Assembly (NCBI RefSeq): GCF_000430845.1
Contig: NZ_AUMU01000012.1
Location: 87,640-151,639 of the forward strand
Length of the DNA stretch: 64,000 bases
Reading direction: 5' to 3'
Source of the DNA: Chryseobacterium gregarium DSM 19109
GTDB lineage: Bacteria; Bacteroidota; Bacteroidia; Flavobacteriales; Weeksellaceae
The stretch's first letter is position 1. Every line of letters begins with the position of its first letter. Below the pieces are notes generated by a model. The model did not search any database and had not been told where the DNA came from. It worked only from the letters and a program-made list of their open reading frames with translations. This document shows positions 1-8,954 of this stretch, in pieces. The position numbers were made by a program, and so were the translations under genes.

Positions 1-248
1 ATTACTTTTGTTTCGTAATTCGGTTTGGTAATCACAATCTGATAATGTCCCGGCATCAGGTCTGCAAACTGGAAATATCCGATTTTGTCAGCCGTTACAT
101 CATTGCTTTTCCCTTTAAGATCTACTTCTGCCTTTTCAACAGGCTTTCCGTCAGCATCCTTAAGATAGGCATAAACTGTAGTCTGTGCAAAGTAATAGGA
201 TGCCGGGAGCAAAGTAAATAAAGAGACTAATGATAATTTTTTAATCAT
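1..248 (-). CDS. Secreted protein with carboxypeptidase-regulatory-like N-terminus (partial)
   Basis: Only the first 82 codons are present; the gene continues off the left edge. The start is the ATG at 246-248 (reverse strand), opening with MIKKLSLVSLF and a hydrophobic stretch ending ASYYFAQ, a typical Sec signal peptide. The mature part begins with a short beta-rich segment (DADGKPVEKAEVDL ... GYFQFADLMPGHY) that reads like a carboxypeptidase-regulatory or Cna-B fold. Such domains sit at the N-terminus of many exported Bacteroidota proteins, including TonB receptors. The rest of the protein, and so its role, cannot be seen. Confidence 0.7.
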   Translation of the reverse strand, partial: MIKKLSLVSLFTLLPASYYFAQTTVYAYLKDADGKPVEKAEVDLKGKSNDVTADKIGYFQFADLMPGHYQIVITKPNYETKV

Positions 249-493
249 GATTATATTTATTTAAAATACTTTCTTGTTAATTCTCAACAGTTTAAATTCG
301 GGGATACAAACTGAGTTAAGACTCACAATTCACAATCTATCTAACACTGGGTTCTCTTAATTTTACAAAGATTTAATAATGGCTACACTAATAAATCAAC
401 AAATGGTGTTTTAAATTTACAAATATTTAGAACATGATTAGTTAAAAAAAAGTAAATTTGAAAATCAAATATGATTAACAATAACTTTAGAGA

Positions 494-1684
494 ATGAATA
501 GATTTCTGGATTTATTTGCCATCCTTTTTTCAGTGATGTTATTCTCACAGCAACAAGGAAAATTGAGAAAAGTAGCTACCGTAGGTTTTTTAAATGTAGA
601 AAACCTTTGGGATACCATCCGCTCAGCAGATTATATTGACGGTACTAAGGACATAAAGAATCCTGCCTTTCACAGAAGCATTCCTATGGACTCCATCAGG
701 TTTTTAGAAGCCGAGAAATATGACGGACCTTGGAGCGACGGTGATTTAACAGGTAAGAAAGCGGTAAGATATCAAAGCGGATCGGCAGAATTCACTCCAC
801 GGAGCGCAAAAAACTACAATACGAAGATTTACAAAGCAAAACTGGCTAACGAAGCCAAAGTAATCTCTGAAATAGGAGCCCGTTACACTAAAACAGCACC
901 GGTTATTGTAGGCTTGATAGAAGTTGAAAACAGACAGGTCATTGAAGACCTGGTTAAAGAACCCATTCTTAAAAAATACGATTATGGAATCATCCATTAC
1001 AATTCTTATGACTACAGAGGAATTGATGTTGCTCTAATTTATCAGAAAAGAAGATTTACCCCTACCAATTCTTTAAAAAAAGAGCTTAAGATTTTCAATG
1101 ACAACGGAAAAAGAGAATATACAAGAGACATCTTGGTGGTAACCGGTTTTCTGGATAATGAGAAAGTAGCCTTTTTTATGAACCACTGGCCTTCTAGAAG
1201 AGGCGGCGAAGCTATTTCTTTGCCCAAGAGAAATGCAGCGGCAGCATTGCTGAAACAACAGATGGACAGTATAAGAGCCGCAGATCCTGCAACAAAGCTG
1301 TTCGCAATGGGTGACTTTAATGACGACCCCGTCAGCTCAAGTTTAAAAAATTATTTAAAGGCCCGGGCAAATCCGAAAGATTTGAGTGAGAGTACTCCCT
1401 ACCTCAACCTGATGTATCCTTTATATAAGAAAGGTGTGGCCTCACTCGCTTATCAGGATGCCCCGAACTTATTCGACCAGATTATTGTTTCCAAAAATCT
1501 GATTTCAGATCAGGTGACAAAAGAATACTCTGTTTACAAAGCGGAGATTTTTGCACCTGCTTATCTTGTCAATAAAGAAGGAAATTATAAAGGTTATCCC
1601 TTCAGATCATGGAACAGTGATCAGTTTACAGGAGGATACAGCGATCACTTCCCTGCATTTGTTGTCCTTCAGAAAGAACCATAA
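494..1684 (+). CDS. Secreted endonuclease/exonuclease/phosphatase family protein
   Basis: A 396-residue protein with an N-terminal signal peptide (MNRFLDLFAILFSVMLFSQQ). It carries the order of motifs expected of the EEP (DNase I-like) fold: GFLNVENLWD near residue 32 with the metal-contacting Asn, LIEVEN with the catalytic Glu, NHWPSRRGG, GDFNDDP with the Asp/Asn pair, and C-terminal SDHFP with the general-base His. EEP proteins cleave phosphodiesters in nucleic acids or other phosphate esters. Secreted flavobacterial members are probably nucleases that recover phosphate, but the substrate cannot be told from sequence. It stands alone, followed 43 bases later by a small lipoprotein gene on the same strand. 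Confidence 0.85.
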   Translation: MNRFLDLFAILFSVMLFSQQQGKLRKVATVGFLNVENLWDTIRSADYIDGTKDIKNPAFHRSIPMDSIRFLEAEKYDGPWSDGDLTGKKAVRYQSGSAEFTPRSAKNYNTKIYKAKLANEAKVISEIGARYTKTAPVIVGLIEVENRQVIEDLVKEPILKKYDYGIIHYNSYDYRGIDVALIYQKRRFTPTNSLKKELKIFNDNGKREYTRDILVVTGFLDNEKVAFFMNHWPSRRGGEAISLPKRNAAAALLKQQMDSIRAADPATKLFAMGDFNDDPVSSSLKNYLKARANPKDLSESTPYLNLMYPLYKKGVASLAYQDAPNLFDQIIVSKNLISDQVTKEYSVYKAEIFAPAYLVNKEGNYKGYPFRSWNSDQFTGGYSDHFPAFVVLQKEP

Positions 1685-1727
1685 AATAACCGGGACACTC
1701 AAGATGAGTGCTTTTTTATGTAACTTT

Positions 1728-2156
1728 ATGAATATGAAAAATATAATCCTGATACTAATGGTTTCTTTTATTCCTTTCAGCTGTGCAGCACAGGCTGAAC
1801 CTAAAAATGACCGAGAGAAATCTGAGATGAAACCCTCTAAAAATGAAGACGGCGAGTGGGATCTTACCGTTATCGACACACAGTTTGATTATTTTCTCAA
1901 TGCAGTTGCCAAACCGATGAGTCAGTATTCAGAAGCTTATCTGAAAAACAGAAATACATTATCGGTCACAGAATGGAATTCTTATAATTCTTCCGGAAGG
2001 TACAGGAACGTCATAGAATCATCCATAGATTATGATCCGAGAGAGAAGTACGGTCTGAAATTCGAATACAAACTGTATCAGGTTTTTGCCTATGTAAACT
2101 GGAAATACGGCTTAAGGATGAGCGGGCTTTCAGGAAGTGACACGACACGATATTAA
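1728..2156 (+). CDS. DUF6146-like small lipoprotein
   Basis: About 142 residues. The frame stays open further upstream into the preceding gene, but the ATG at 1728 (or 1734) gives a proper lipoprotein signal: MKNIILILMVSFIPFSC with the lipobox Cys at about residue 17-19. The mature part is charged and then has a conserved-looking core (DTQFDYFLNAVAKPMSQYSEAYLKNRN, YRNVIESSIDYDPREKYG, YQVFAYVNWKYGLRM), as I remember for the DUF6146 family of Bacteroidota. No function is known. It may be read through from the EEP gene upstream, and a strong hairpin follows its stop codon. Confidence 0.6.
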   Translation: MNMKNIILILMVSFIPFSCAAQAEPKNDREKSEMKPSKNEDGEWDLTVIDTQFDYFLNAVAKPMSQYSEAYLKNRNTLSVTEWNSYNSSGRYRNVIESSIDYDPREKYGLKFEYKLYQVFAYVNWKYGLRMSGLSGSDTTRY

Positions 2157-2161
2157 AATAA

Positions 2162-2189
2162 AAAAGGTTCAGAGTATTCTGAACCTTTT
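2162..2189. terminator. Bidirectional terminator between the DUF6146-like gene and sod
   Basis: A perfect 12-base stem (AAAAGGTTCAGA / TCTGAACCTTTT) with a GTAT loop lies between the convergent stop codons of the lipoprotein gene and the superoxide dismutase gene. A and T runs on the two sides suit termination in both directions. Confidence 0.8.
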
Positions 2190-2210
2190 CATTTTATAAT
2201 AGTTTAAAAA

Positions 2211-2807
2211 TTATTTGTTGAATAATTCCTCTACTTTATCCCAGTTCACCACATCGAAGAATGCAGCTACGTAGTCAGGTCTTCTGTTCTGGTAGTTTAA
2301 ATAATAAGCGTGCTCCCAAACATCCAGACCTAAAACCGGAGTTCCTTTGGCATCAGCTACAGGCATTAACGGGTTATCTTGGTTTGGCGTAGATGTTACG
2401 GCAACAGAACCGTCGTTATTTTTTAACAGCCATGCCCATCCGGAACCAAATCTTGTTTTGGCAGCCTCAGAAAAATCAGTTTTGAACTTCTCAAGCCCTC
2501 CGTAATTTTCAAGCGCAGCTTTTACATTCCCTACAGGCTCTTTGCTTCCGCCCGGTGTCAGGATCTCCCAGAATAAAGAGTGGTTGAAATGGCCGCCTCC
2601 GTTATTTCTTACCGCCGGCTTATCCGTACCGGTCTGGCAGATTTCTTCAATGGTTTTTCCTTCCAGTTCTGTTCCCTCAATGGCTTTATTTAAATTATCG
2701 ATGTAAGCCTGATGATGTTTTGTATGGTGAATTTCCATCGTTTTTGCATCTATCGTCGGCTCTAATGCATCATAAGCATATCCTAGTTTTGGTAGTTCGA
2801 ATGACAT
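2211..2807 (-). CDS. sodA: Superoxide dismutase, Mn/Fe family (Mn-type signature)
   Basis: A 198-residue cytoplasmic superoxide dismutase that converts superoxide to oxygen and hydrogen peroxide. The metal ligands are visible: His in EIHHTKHH, His in [12 protein letters not shown], and the DVWEHAYY signature with Asp and His. GGHxNHxxFW together with NQDNPL is the pattern usually seen in manganese-using enzymes, although a cambialistic enzyme cannot be excluded. The frame extends to 2834, but the start at 2807 ([13 protein letters not shown]) matches the family N-terminus. A -7 promoter element (TAAATTTG, reverse strand 2832-2839) overlaps the longer start and so argues against it. Confidence 0.95.
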   Translation of the reverse strand: MSFELPKLGYAYDALEPTIDAKTMEIHHTKHHQAYIDNLNKAIEGTELEGKTIEEICQTGTDKPAVRNNGGGHFNHSLFWEILTPGGSKEPVGNVKAALENYGGLEKFKTDFSEAAKTRFGSGWAWLLKNNDGSVAVTSTPNQDNPLMPVADAKGTPVLGLDVWEHAYYLNYQNRRPDYVAAFFDVVNWDKVEELFNK

Positions 2808-2831
2808 AATTTTATTTTTAATGTTATTACT

Positions 2832-2839
2832 CAAATTTA
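2832..2839 (-). promoter_or_regulatory. -7 promoter element of sod
   Basis: Reverse-strand TAAATTTG fits the Bacteroidota -7 consensus TAnnTTTG and sits 25 bases before the chosen sod start. Confidence 0.55.
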
Positions 2840-3027
2840 GCCATATTTTGTGCGAAACTCAAAAAATGTGTATTATTTTAATAAATCTTTAACATAGAGC
2901 GATTAAGTAACTTAAAGAATTAAAGACGAATGACAGAAAACATCCATACCCCATTAATGTAAAGTCACATAGACTTACCATTATACGGATATTTAAAATC
3001 ATCAAATTCCAATTCTTTCCAACAAAA

Positions 3028-3053
3028 AAGCACGGACTCATAAGTCCGCGCTT
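3028..3053 (-). terminator. Terminator of rho
   Basis: An 11-pair stem with one mismatch (core CGGACT / AGTCCG, loop CATA). Read on the reverse strand it is followed by a run of T, so it is placed to end the rho transcript. Confidence 0.7.
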
Positions 3054-3076
3054 CTATATTAACAAAATTAAATTCG

Positions 3077-4900
3077 TTATCTATTCATAGACATCAGGAA
3101 TTCTTCGTTATTCAAAGTTCCTTTGATGTTTTTATTGACAAATTCCATGGCTTCAATAGGATTCATTTCAGCGAGGTACTTTCTTAAAATCCACATTCTC
3201 TGGGAAGTCACCTCATCCAAGAGAAGATCATCCCTACGGGTGCTGGATGCAACCAAATCAATGGCAGGGTAAATTCTCCTGTTGGCAATTTTCCGGTCTA
3301 ACTGGAGTTCCATGTTACCTGTTCCCTTGAATTCTTCAAAGATCACTTCGTCCATTTTAGAACCTGTATCAATAAGAGCCGTTGCAATAATCGTCAGAGA
3401 TCCTCCTCCTTCAATTTTTCTTGCCGCCCCGAAAAATCTTTTCGGCTTATGAAGCGCATTGGCGTCAACCCCTCCGGAAAGCACTTTCCCGGATGCAGGT
3501 GTTACAGTATTATATGCTCTTGCCAGTCTCGTGATGGAATCCAGTAAAATAACCACATCATGACCGCATTCCACCATTCTCTGTGCTTTTGCCAGAACAA
3601 GGTTTGCCACTTTCACATGTTTGTCTGCAGCCTCATCAAATGTAGAGGCAATAACCTCTGCATTAACGCTCCTTTCCATATCGGTAACCTCTTCCGGACG
3701 TTCGTCAATAAGAAGCACCATCATATATACTTCAGGGTGGTTGGATGCAATAGAATTGGCAATATCCTTCAGCAGCATGGTCTTACCCGTTTTAGGCTGG
3801 GCAACGATCATGGCTCTTTGTCCTTTTCCTATCGGCGCTATTAAATCAACAATCCTGGTTGACATCGTAGCATTATTTCCCGTCAGGTTAAACTTTTCCT
3901 CAGGGAAAAGCGGTGTTAAATATTCAAAAGCAACACGATCTTTGATGAATGCCAGATCACGTCCGTTAACTTCCGTAGGCTTCAGTAAAGAAAAATATTT
4001 CTCTCCTTCTTTCGGGAGCCTTACGATTCCTCTTACCGTATCTCCGGTTTTTAAACTGTAATTCCTGATCTGCGCCGTAGAAACGTACACATCATCAGGT
4101 GAAGAGATATAACTGAAATCTGAAGAACGTAAAAATCCGTAATTATCCGGTAAAATTTCCAAAACCCCTTCGATACTGACCATTCCGTCGAAACTGAACT
4201 CTTTTCTCTGTTCCGGGTGCTGCTGTTGTTCATCACTTCTTTCAGAATGCTGTTGCTGCTTATTCTGATTTGGGTTCTGGTTCTGGTTTGGGTTTCTGTT
4301 CTGGTTTCCGTTGTTGTGCGGATTGTTGTGTTGCGCTCTTTGAGGCCTGGCCTGAGACTGGGGAGTATTCGGCTTTTCTTCTGCAGGAACAGATTGCTGG
4401 GATTCTGAATTTTTAGGAACTTCTGTTTTCTCTTGTGGAACTTCAGGGTTTTCTGTATTTGGAGGAGTAACCCTCTTCCTTTTTCTCTTGGCAGCAGCGG
4501 CTGAATCTTCCGTAGCGGCAGCCGGTTCGGCTTTTGTTTCCTCTGCTTTAGGTGCTTCCGCGATCGGTTCTTTTACCTCCTCTGCTTTTTCTCCAACCTC
4601 TGGTTTCTGCTCTGCCGGAGCCTTTGTTTCTGTTTTCGGCTTGGTTACCGTTTTCTTGGGAGCCGCTTTTTTAGCAGGTGCTCTTACAGGTTTTTCTGCC
4701 GGGGTTTCCTCAGTAGTGATACTGGTTTCAGTTGCGCTGAAATAATCTTTGGCAACCTTAGGATTTGAAGCCTGAAAGTCAAGAACGGCAAAGATTTTAT
4801 CATTCTCATTGCTGTTTCTTGCAACTTTAACGCCCAAATCCTTTAAGATTTTAGTCAGTTCCGTTACGGATTTTGACCTTAACGTTTCAATGTTAAACAT
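3077..4900 (-). CDS. rho: Transcription termination factor Rho with large Q/N-rich insert
   Basis: A 607-residue hexameric RNA helicase that ends transcription. Residues 1-45 are the Rho N-terminal helical domain. Residues about 70-235 form a long low-complexity insert, first Ala/Glu/Lys/Pro-rich and then Gln/Asn-rich ([15 protein letters not shown]), that E. coli Rho lacks. Residues about 240-310 are the cold-shock-like RNA-binding domain ([15 protein letters not shown]). The ATPase core follows with Walker A QPKTGKT, Walker [16 protein letters not shown] and the Q-loop region [20 protein letters not shown]. Long disordered inserts are known in Bacteroides Rho, where they drive condensate formation. 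A -7 element lies 80 bases upstream, giving a long leader that might allow autoregulation. Confidence 0.97.
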   Translation of the reverse strand: MFNIETLRSKSVTELTKILKDLGVKVARNSNENDKIFAVLDFQASNPKVAKDYFSATETSITTEETPAEKPVRAPAKKAAPKKTVTKPKTETKAPAEQKPEVGEKAEEVKEPIAEAPKAEETKAEPAAATEDSAAAAKRKRKRVTPPNTENPEVPQEKTEVPKNSESQQSVPAEEKPNTPQSQARPQRAQHNNPHNNGNQNRNPNQNQNPNQNKQQQHSERSDEQQQHPEQRKEFSFDGMVSIEGVLEILPDNYGFLRSSDFSYISSPDDVYVSTAQIRNYSLKTGDTVRGIVRLPKEGEKYFSLLKPTEVNGRDLAFIKDRVAFEYLTPLFPEEKFNLTGNNATMSTRIVDLIAPIGKGQRAMIVAQPKTGKTMLLKDIANSIASNHPEVYMMVLLIDERPEEVTDMERSVNAEVIASTFDEAADKHVKVANLVLAKAQRMVECGHDVVILLDSITRLARAYNTVTPASGKVLSGGVDANALHKPKRFFGAARKIEGGGSLTIIATALIDTGSKMDEVIFEEFKGTGNMELQLDRKIANRRIYPAIDLVASSTRRDDLLLDEVTSQRMWILRKYLAEMNPIEAMEFVNKNIKGTLNNEEFLMSMNR

Positions 4901-4979
4901 ATTTATGTAAAAAATGTAATTAATTGTGAGTAAGAAAAGTAAGTCCGGTGACTTTTATTTTCAAGTACATTGTATAATG

Positions 4980-4987
4980 CAAATCTA
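4980..4987 (-). promoter_or_regulatory. -7 promoter element of rho
   Basis: Reverse-strand TAGATTTG matches TAnnTTTG and lies 80 bases upstream of the rho start, in the divergent region shared with the DUF4293 gene. Confidence 0.45.
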
Positions 4988-4996
4988 CACTTATTT

Positions 4997-5026
4997 TTGA
5001 ATTGTGCAAAATTTATGCTACTTTTG
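4997..5026 (+). promoter_or_regulatory. Promoter of the DUF4293 gene
   Basis: TTG at 4997-4999 and TACTTTTG at 5019-5026 are separated by 19 bases, close to the Bacteroidota -33/-7 pattern. The gene's ATG at 5045 follows 18 bases later. Confidence 0.55.
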
Positions 5027-5044
5027 CCTAGATTAAAATATTCA

Positions 5045-5434
5045 ATGTTACAAAGAATACAGACCATATGGACTTTTTTAGCAGTTTTGGCTGCGGTATT
5101 CCTGTTTGTTACGGCACAGGATGTGATTATTTCCGATCAGTTTCCAGTGATCAATATTGCCTGTGTAGCCCTTGTTTTAATTGGATTACTGAGTGTGTTC
5201 AGTTATAAGAACAGAAAAAGACAAATTTTGCTGAATACCATCAGCATCATTATAAACGCTTTGTTGATTGGTGTATTGGCGTACTGGTTACTTAACTTAT
5301 CCGGAGGAATTCAGTTTCCTGAGAAGGGTATTGAGCCGGTTTTCCCATTGATTGCGGTGATCTGTTTGTGTATTGCAAACGTATACATCAAAAGAGATGA
5401 GAGGCTCGTAAAATCGGTAGACCGACTCCGATAG
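5045..5434 (+). CDS. DUF4293 family membrane protein
   Basis: A 129-residue protein of four predicted membrane segments (around TIWTFLAVLAAVFLFV, INIACVALVLIGLLSVF, LNTISIIINALLIGVLAYWL and VFPLIAVICLCIANVYI) with a short positively charged tail. The ATG at 5045 (MLQRIQTIW) is chosen over an upstream one at 4970. It matches the start of DUF4293 proteins, and a TACTTTTG promoter element lies between the two. DUF4293 is confined to Bacteroidota and commonly sits divergent from rho; its role is unknown. Confidence 0.85.
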   Translation: MLQRIQTIWTFLAVLAAVFLFVTAQDVIISDQFPVINIACVALVLIGLLSVFSYKNRKRQILLNTISIIINALLIGVLAYWLLNLSGGIQFPEKGIEPVFPLIAVICLCIANVYIKRDERLVKSVDRLR

Positions 5435-5459
5435 CCTGACAACGATTTTTTGAGTAAGG

Positions 5460-5487
5460 ACAGCTTCTTTTCAGGAGCTGTTTTTTT
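5460..5487 (+). terminator. Terminator after the DUF4293 gene
   Basis: ACAGCT (5460-5465) pairs with AGCTGT (5476-5481), followed by a run of T, 25 bases after the stop codon. Confidence 0.65.
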
Positions 5488-5649
5488 ATTTAATCCTGTG
5501 CAGATTCCGGATTTGCCCAATGGTTTGCCTTCCATTTAGGTCAACAATTCACGCACATCTTCAAAAGATGGAGGAGAAAAAATTATTTTATATTATTTCG
5601 TGCAACATTTCCGGTAAACATGCGACAGATTGTTTATAAATTTATTTAC

Positions 5650-6573
5650 ATGAAAAAACTTACCTACCTTACTTTTTCACTCTTCTCCGTATTCGCTTTT
5701 TCACAGCAGGTTACTGAAGAGAGAATCAGGACCGTACTTTCAACATTGGCTTCCGATGAAATGAAGGGCCGTGAAATCGGGACGCCGGAAAATGACAATG
5801 CCGCCCAGTATATTGCCAGGCTTTTTAAAGAAAACAATTTAGACTACTGCACCGGAAATTCTTACCTGGTTCCTTTTCAGTATAAGGGGAAAACGGTTTA
5901 CAATGTATGTGGTGTCAAAAAAGGAACAACAGATCAATATCTCGGTTTTTCAGGACATTTTGATCACATTGGAACAAGCAAGAAAAGCGGGGACAACATC
6001 TACAACGGTGCCGATGATGATGCCAGCGGGATTACCACCCTTGTAGGAATCGCCGATTACTTTAAGAGTAAAAAACCTGAATTCTCCATGGTTTTTATGG
6101 CCTTCAACGGTGAAGAAAAAGGCATGCTGGGATCAAAAGCCATTTCTAAAGATCAGAATCTGGATAACATCTATCATAACCTCGCTGCTCTTTTTAATTT
6201 TGAAATGGTAGCCACAGAATCGGCTTTCGGGAAGAATGCTTTGTTTATGACCGGTGATGAATTTTCAGACCTGGATGAATTGTTCAACCAGAATGCCACC
6301 AATGGCCTGAAGATCAACCCTGACCCTTACGCTGCCCAACAGCTATTCTACCGGTCAGATAATGTAAGCTTTGTTAAAAAGAAGATTATTGCCCACTCCC
6401 TTTCAACAGTCGACATGACGAAAGCAGCCCACTACCACAATGAAAGCGATGATGTAAATATTGTTGATTTTGCCAACATGATGCAGATCATTAATAATTT
6501 CGGAAAAACGCTGGAGAAATTAACTCCTGAGAATTTCACCCCGAAGTACAACGATAAAGTAAAACTGGATTAG
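5650..6573 (+). CDS. Secreted M28-family zinc aminopeptidase
   Basis: A protein of about 307 residues with a signal peptide (MKKLTYLTFSLFSVFAFSQQ). The frame opens at 5620, but the ATG at 5650 starts the signal peptide directly. M28 metal-site motifs appear in order: GHFDHIG (His), NGADDDASG (bridging Asp), NGEEKGMLGS (catalytic Glu then Glu ligand) and a later acidic/His region (AAHYHNESDDVN). The family removes N-terminal residues from peptides using two zinc ions. This member is probably periplasmic or surface exposed. It precedes an ABC exporter gene by 53 bases, but a promoter element between them suggests separate transcription. Confidence 0.88.
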   Translation: MKKLTYLTFSLFSVFAFSQQVTEERIRTVLSTLASDEMKGREIGTPENDNAAQYIARLFKENNLDYCTGNSYLVPFQYKGKTVYNVCGVKKGTTDQYLGFSGHFDHIGTSKKSGDNIYNGADDDASGITTLVGIADYFKSKKPEFSMVFMAFNGEEKGMLGSKAISKDQNLDNIYHNLAALFNFEMVATESAFGKNALFMTGDEFSDLDELFNQNATNGLKINPDPYAAQQLFYRSDNVSFVKKKIIAHSLSTVDMTKAAHYHNESDDVNIVDFANMMQIINNFGKTLEKLTPENFTPKYNDKVKLD

Positions 6574-6598
6574 AAACGTCCGATCTATTAATTTTCCT

Positions 6599-6606
6599 TA
6601 CTTTTG
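6599..6606 (+). promoter_or_regulatory. -7 promoter element of the ABC transporter gene
   Basis: TACTTTTG matches TAnnTTTG and lies 20 bases before the ATG at 6627. Confidence 0.5.
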
Positions 6607-6626
6607 TTTGATTAATCTAAAATTTA

Positions 6627-8456
6627 ATGAGTTATTATAAACGAGCGATAGAAAATATACTTCCGTATAAGAAATCTATTGCAGCCGGTATTTTCTTTAA
6701 TGTTCTTTATGCTTTATTCAATATCGTTGCCATGCTTTTTTTCATGCCTGTTTTGAATATCCTTTTTGATAAAGAGACTAAAAAAATTGATTCCCCGCCT
6801 ATTTATGAAGGGGTTTCCAATGCCGGCACATTTCTTAAAGACAGCTTCAATTATAACATTCAGCAACTGCAAATTGAAAAGGGACCAGAATATATCCTAT
6901 TGATTACCTGCATTTTGTTCATATCAATGTTCTTTCTGAGAAACATTTTCAGCTATTTATCAGAATTTTATCTTACGTTTTCAAGGACCGGTGTTTCAAG
7001 GGATTTCAGGATCAGGCTGCATGACAAGATTTTAGAGCTGCCGGTATCATTTTTCACCAACTCCAGAAAGGGAGATGTGTTTGCGAGAATAACGTCTGAT
7101 GTCAGTGAAGTGGAATCTAATATTTTAAACAGTTTAATTGATATCATCCGTTCCCCTATCGTTATTATTATTACGATGGGATATCTTTTGTATTCCAATT
7201 TTCAGCTTACGATTTTTACTCTGATTGTATTCCCTATCATGGGTACATTAATTTCAATTATCGGGAAAAGCCTGAAGAAAGATACGGGTGAAGCTCAGAA
7301 TGAACTCGGAAAAATGTATTCTTTTGTGGATGAAACCCTGGTGGGATTGAAAATCATCAAGATTTTTGATGCTTCTCCCCAAATCAAGAAAAGATTCGAT
7401 GATGTTCTTAACAGAATAAGATATCTTTCCTTACGCTTGTTTAAGAAAAAGGCCCTTGCCTCTCCTGTAAGTGAGCTCCTGGGAGCCATTACCATAGGTA
7501 TGATTGTGTATTTCGGCGGCCGGCTTGCAATTCAGGGGAAAGGATTATCCGGAAGTGAATTTATAACATATATTGCTTTATTCTATACCATATTACAGCC
7601 TCTAAAAGCTTTATCTTCCGCTATATCGAATCTTCAGAAGGGAGAAGTTTCGGCCAAAAGGATTTTTGAAATCCTTGATGCAGATTATCATATTAAAGAA
7701 CTGAAACATGCGAAAGAAATAAAAGGATTTGAGAAAAATGTTGAATTTAAAAATATTACTTTCGGGTATGAGGAGAGAGATATTCTTAAAAATTTCTCAC
7801 TGTCAATCCCCAAGGGCAAAACCATTGCTCTGGTAGGCCAGAGCGGCAGCGGAAAAAGCACAATAACCAATCTCATTACCCGTTTTTACGATGTCAATAA
7901 CGGGGAAATTCTGGTGGATGGTGAAAATATAAAAAATATAAAACTTTCGAACTACAGAAAGTTATTCGGACTGGTAACACAGGACAATATATTGTTTAAC
8001 GATTCCATCAGAAACAACATATCATTGGGCAAGCCCAATGCATCACTAGACGACATTCAAGCTGCTGCTAAAGTAGCAAATGCTCATGACTTTATTATGG
8101 ACCTCCCGGACCAGTATGATACCAATATCGGAGATGCAGGCGGAAAGCTCTCCGGCGGTCAGAAGCAGAGGATTTCCATTGCGAGAGCGGTACTGAAAAA
8201 CCCGCCTATCATGATCCTTGATGAAGCCACTTCAGCCTTGGATACGGAATCAGAGAGATTCGTTCAGGATGCGCTGGAAAAAATGATGGAGAACAGGACT
8301 TCCTTGGTTATTGCCCACAGGCTGTCCACCATCCAGAAAGCCGACTGGATCGTGGTCATGGAGAAAGGAAATATTGTAGAGCAGGGAACCCACCATGAAC
8401 TGATTGCCAAAAGAGGCATGTACCATAAACTGGTAGAACTGCAGAATTTCGATTAG
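6627..8456 (+). CDS. ABC exporter, fused membrane and ATPase domains (MsbA-like)
   Basis: A 609-residue half-transporter expected to work as a homodimer in the inner membrane. The N-terminal half (residues 1-340) has about six membrane segments of the ABC exporter type. The C-terminal half holds a full nucleotide-binding domain: Walker A GQSGSGKST, Q-loop LVTQDN, signature LSGGQKQR, Walker B IMILDEATSALD and H-loop AHRLST. Domain order and length fit the MsbA/lipid-flippase group. Lipid A-core or another lipid is a reasonable but unproven substrate. A strong terminator follows. Confidence 0.9.
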   Translation: MSYYKRAIENILPYKKSIAAGIFFNVLYALFNIVAMLFFMPVLNILFDKETKKIDSPPIYEGVSNAGTFLKDSFNYNIQQLQIEKGPEYILLITCILFISMFFLRNIFSYLSEFYLTFSRTGVSRDFRIRLHDKILELPVSFFTNSRKGDVFARITSDVSEVESNILNSLIDIIRSPIVIIITMGYLLYSNFQLTIFTLIVFPIMGTLISIIGKSLKKDTGEAQNELGKMYSFVDETLVGLKIIKIFDASPQIKKRFDDVLNRIRYLSLRLFKKKALASPVSELLGAITIGMIVYFGGRLAIQGKGLSGSEFITYIALFYTILQPLKALSSAISNLQKGEVSAKRIFEILDADYHIKELKHAKEIKGFEKNVEFKNITFGYEERDILKNFSLSIPKGKTIALVGQSGSGKSTITNLITRFYDVNNGEILVDGENIKNIKLSNYRKLFGLVTQDNILFNDSIRNNISLGKPNASLDDIQAAAKVANAHDFIMDLPDQYDTNIGDAGGKLSGGQKQRISIARAVLKNPPIMILDEATSALDTESERFVQDALEKMMENRTSLVIAHRLSTIQKADWIVVMEKGNIVEQGTHHELIAKRGMYHKLVELQNFD

Positions 8457-8486
8457 TATAAAGCCTTGCCGAGATATGATAAAAAA

Positions 8487-8518
8487 AGAGAAAGCCCGAA
8501 TAAGCTTTCTCTTTTTTT
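8487..8518 (+). terminator. Terminator after the ABC exporter gene
   Basis: Nine-pair stem AGAGAAAGC / GCTTTCTCT with an eight-base loop, followed by seven T. Confidence 0.85.
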
Positions 8519-8548
8519 ACAGGTTTGTTGCAAAAAATTATTTTTTTA

Positions 8549-8899
8549 TCATCTTATTCGTAAACTGGATCCACCTTCCAGTTGAATATTCAGCAGATAG
8601 GTTCCTACAGGGTAAGAGGTAAGATCAATTTTTGAATGATCCGTTTCAGACAGTTTTCTTCCTTCCATTGATAAAACGGTAACACCGCTTACTTTCTTTC
8701 CTCCTTTAATCATTACATAATCAGAGGTGGGGCTGGGATAAACCGAAACGTCCACTACAGATATATCTTTGACAGATAAGGTCTGGTTCAAGCTCTGCAT
8801 ATATAGGGAGAGTACAATCTCACCACTCTGTCTGTAAAACACCGCTGTAAGCACTTCATATTTAAACGTATGACTTCCGGTAGACAATGACAATATCAC
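8549..8899 (-). pseudogene. Remnant of a type IX-secreted protein (C-terminal sorting tail only)
   Basis: An open frame of about 116 codons whose second half is a recognisable type IX secretion (Por) sorting domain: DVSVYPSPTSDYVMIKG, a GVTVLSMEGRKL strand, then LTSYPVGTYLLNIQ and a basic end. The only start in frame is a GTG, there is no signal peptide, and the first half (GSHTFKYEVLTAVFYRQSGEIVLSL) reads like the end of a fibronectin-type or adhesin repeat that has lost frame. It is boxed in by terminators of the genes on both sides. I read it as the surviving end of a large secreted protein gene removed by deletion. A short functional gene is less likely because an exported protein would need a signal peptide. 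Confidence 0.6.
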
Positions 8900-8908
8900 T
8901 TAAAACAA

Positions 8909-8930
8909 AAGAACAGCGTCCGCTGTTCTT
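8909..8930. terminator. Hairpin downstream of psd
   Basis: AAGAACAGCG / CGCTGTTCTT form a ten-base inverted repeat with almost no spacer, 25 bases past the psd stop codon. It probably ends the LUD-cdsA-psd transcript. Confidence 0.6.
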
Positions 8931-8954
8931 CTATATTATTTGAGTTATCTGATC

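Noticed and set aside
3560..4061. Forward-strand open frames inside rho, and hydrophobic ones at 4217-4408 and 4488-4745
   Set aside because: They are antisense shadows of rho; the membrane-like runs come from reading the Gln/Asn/Ala-rich insert backwards.
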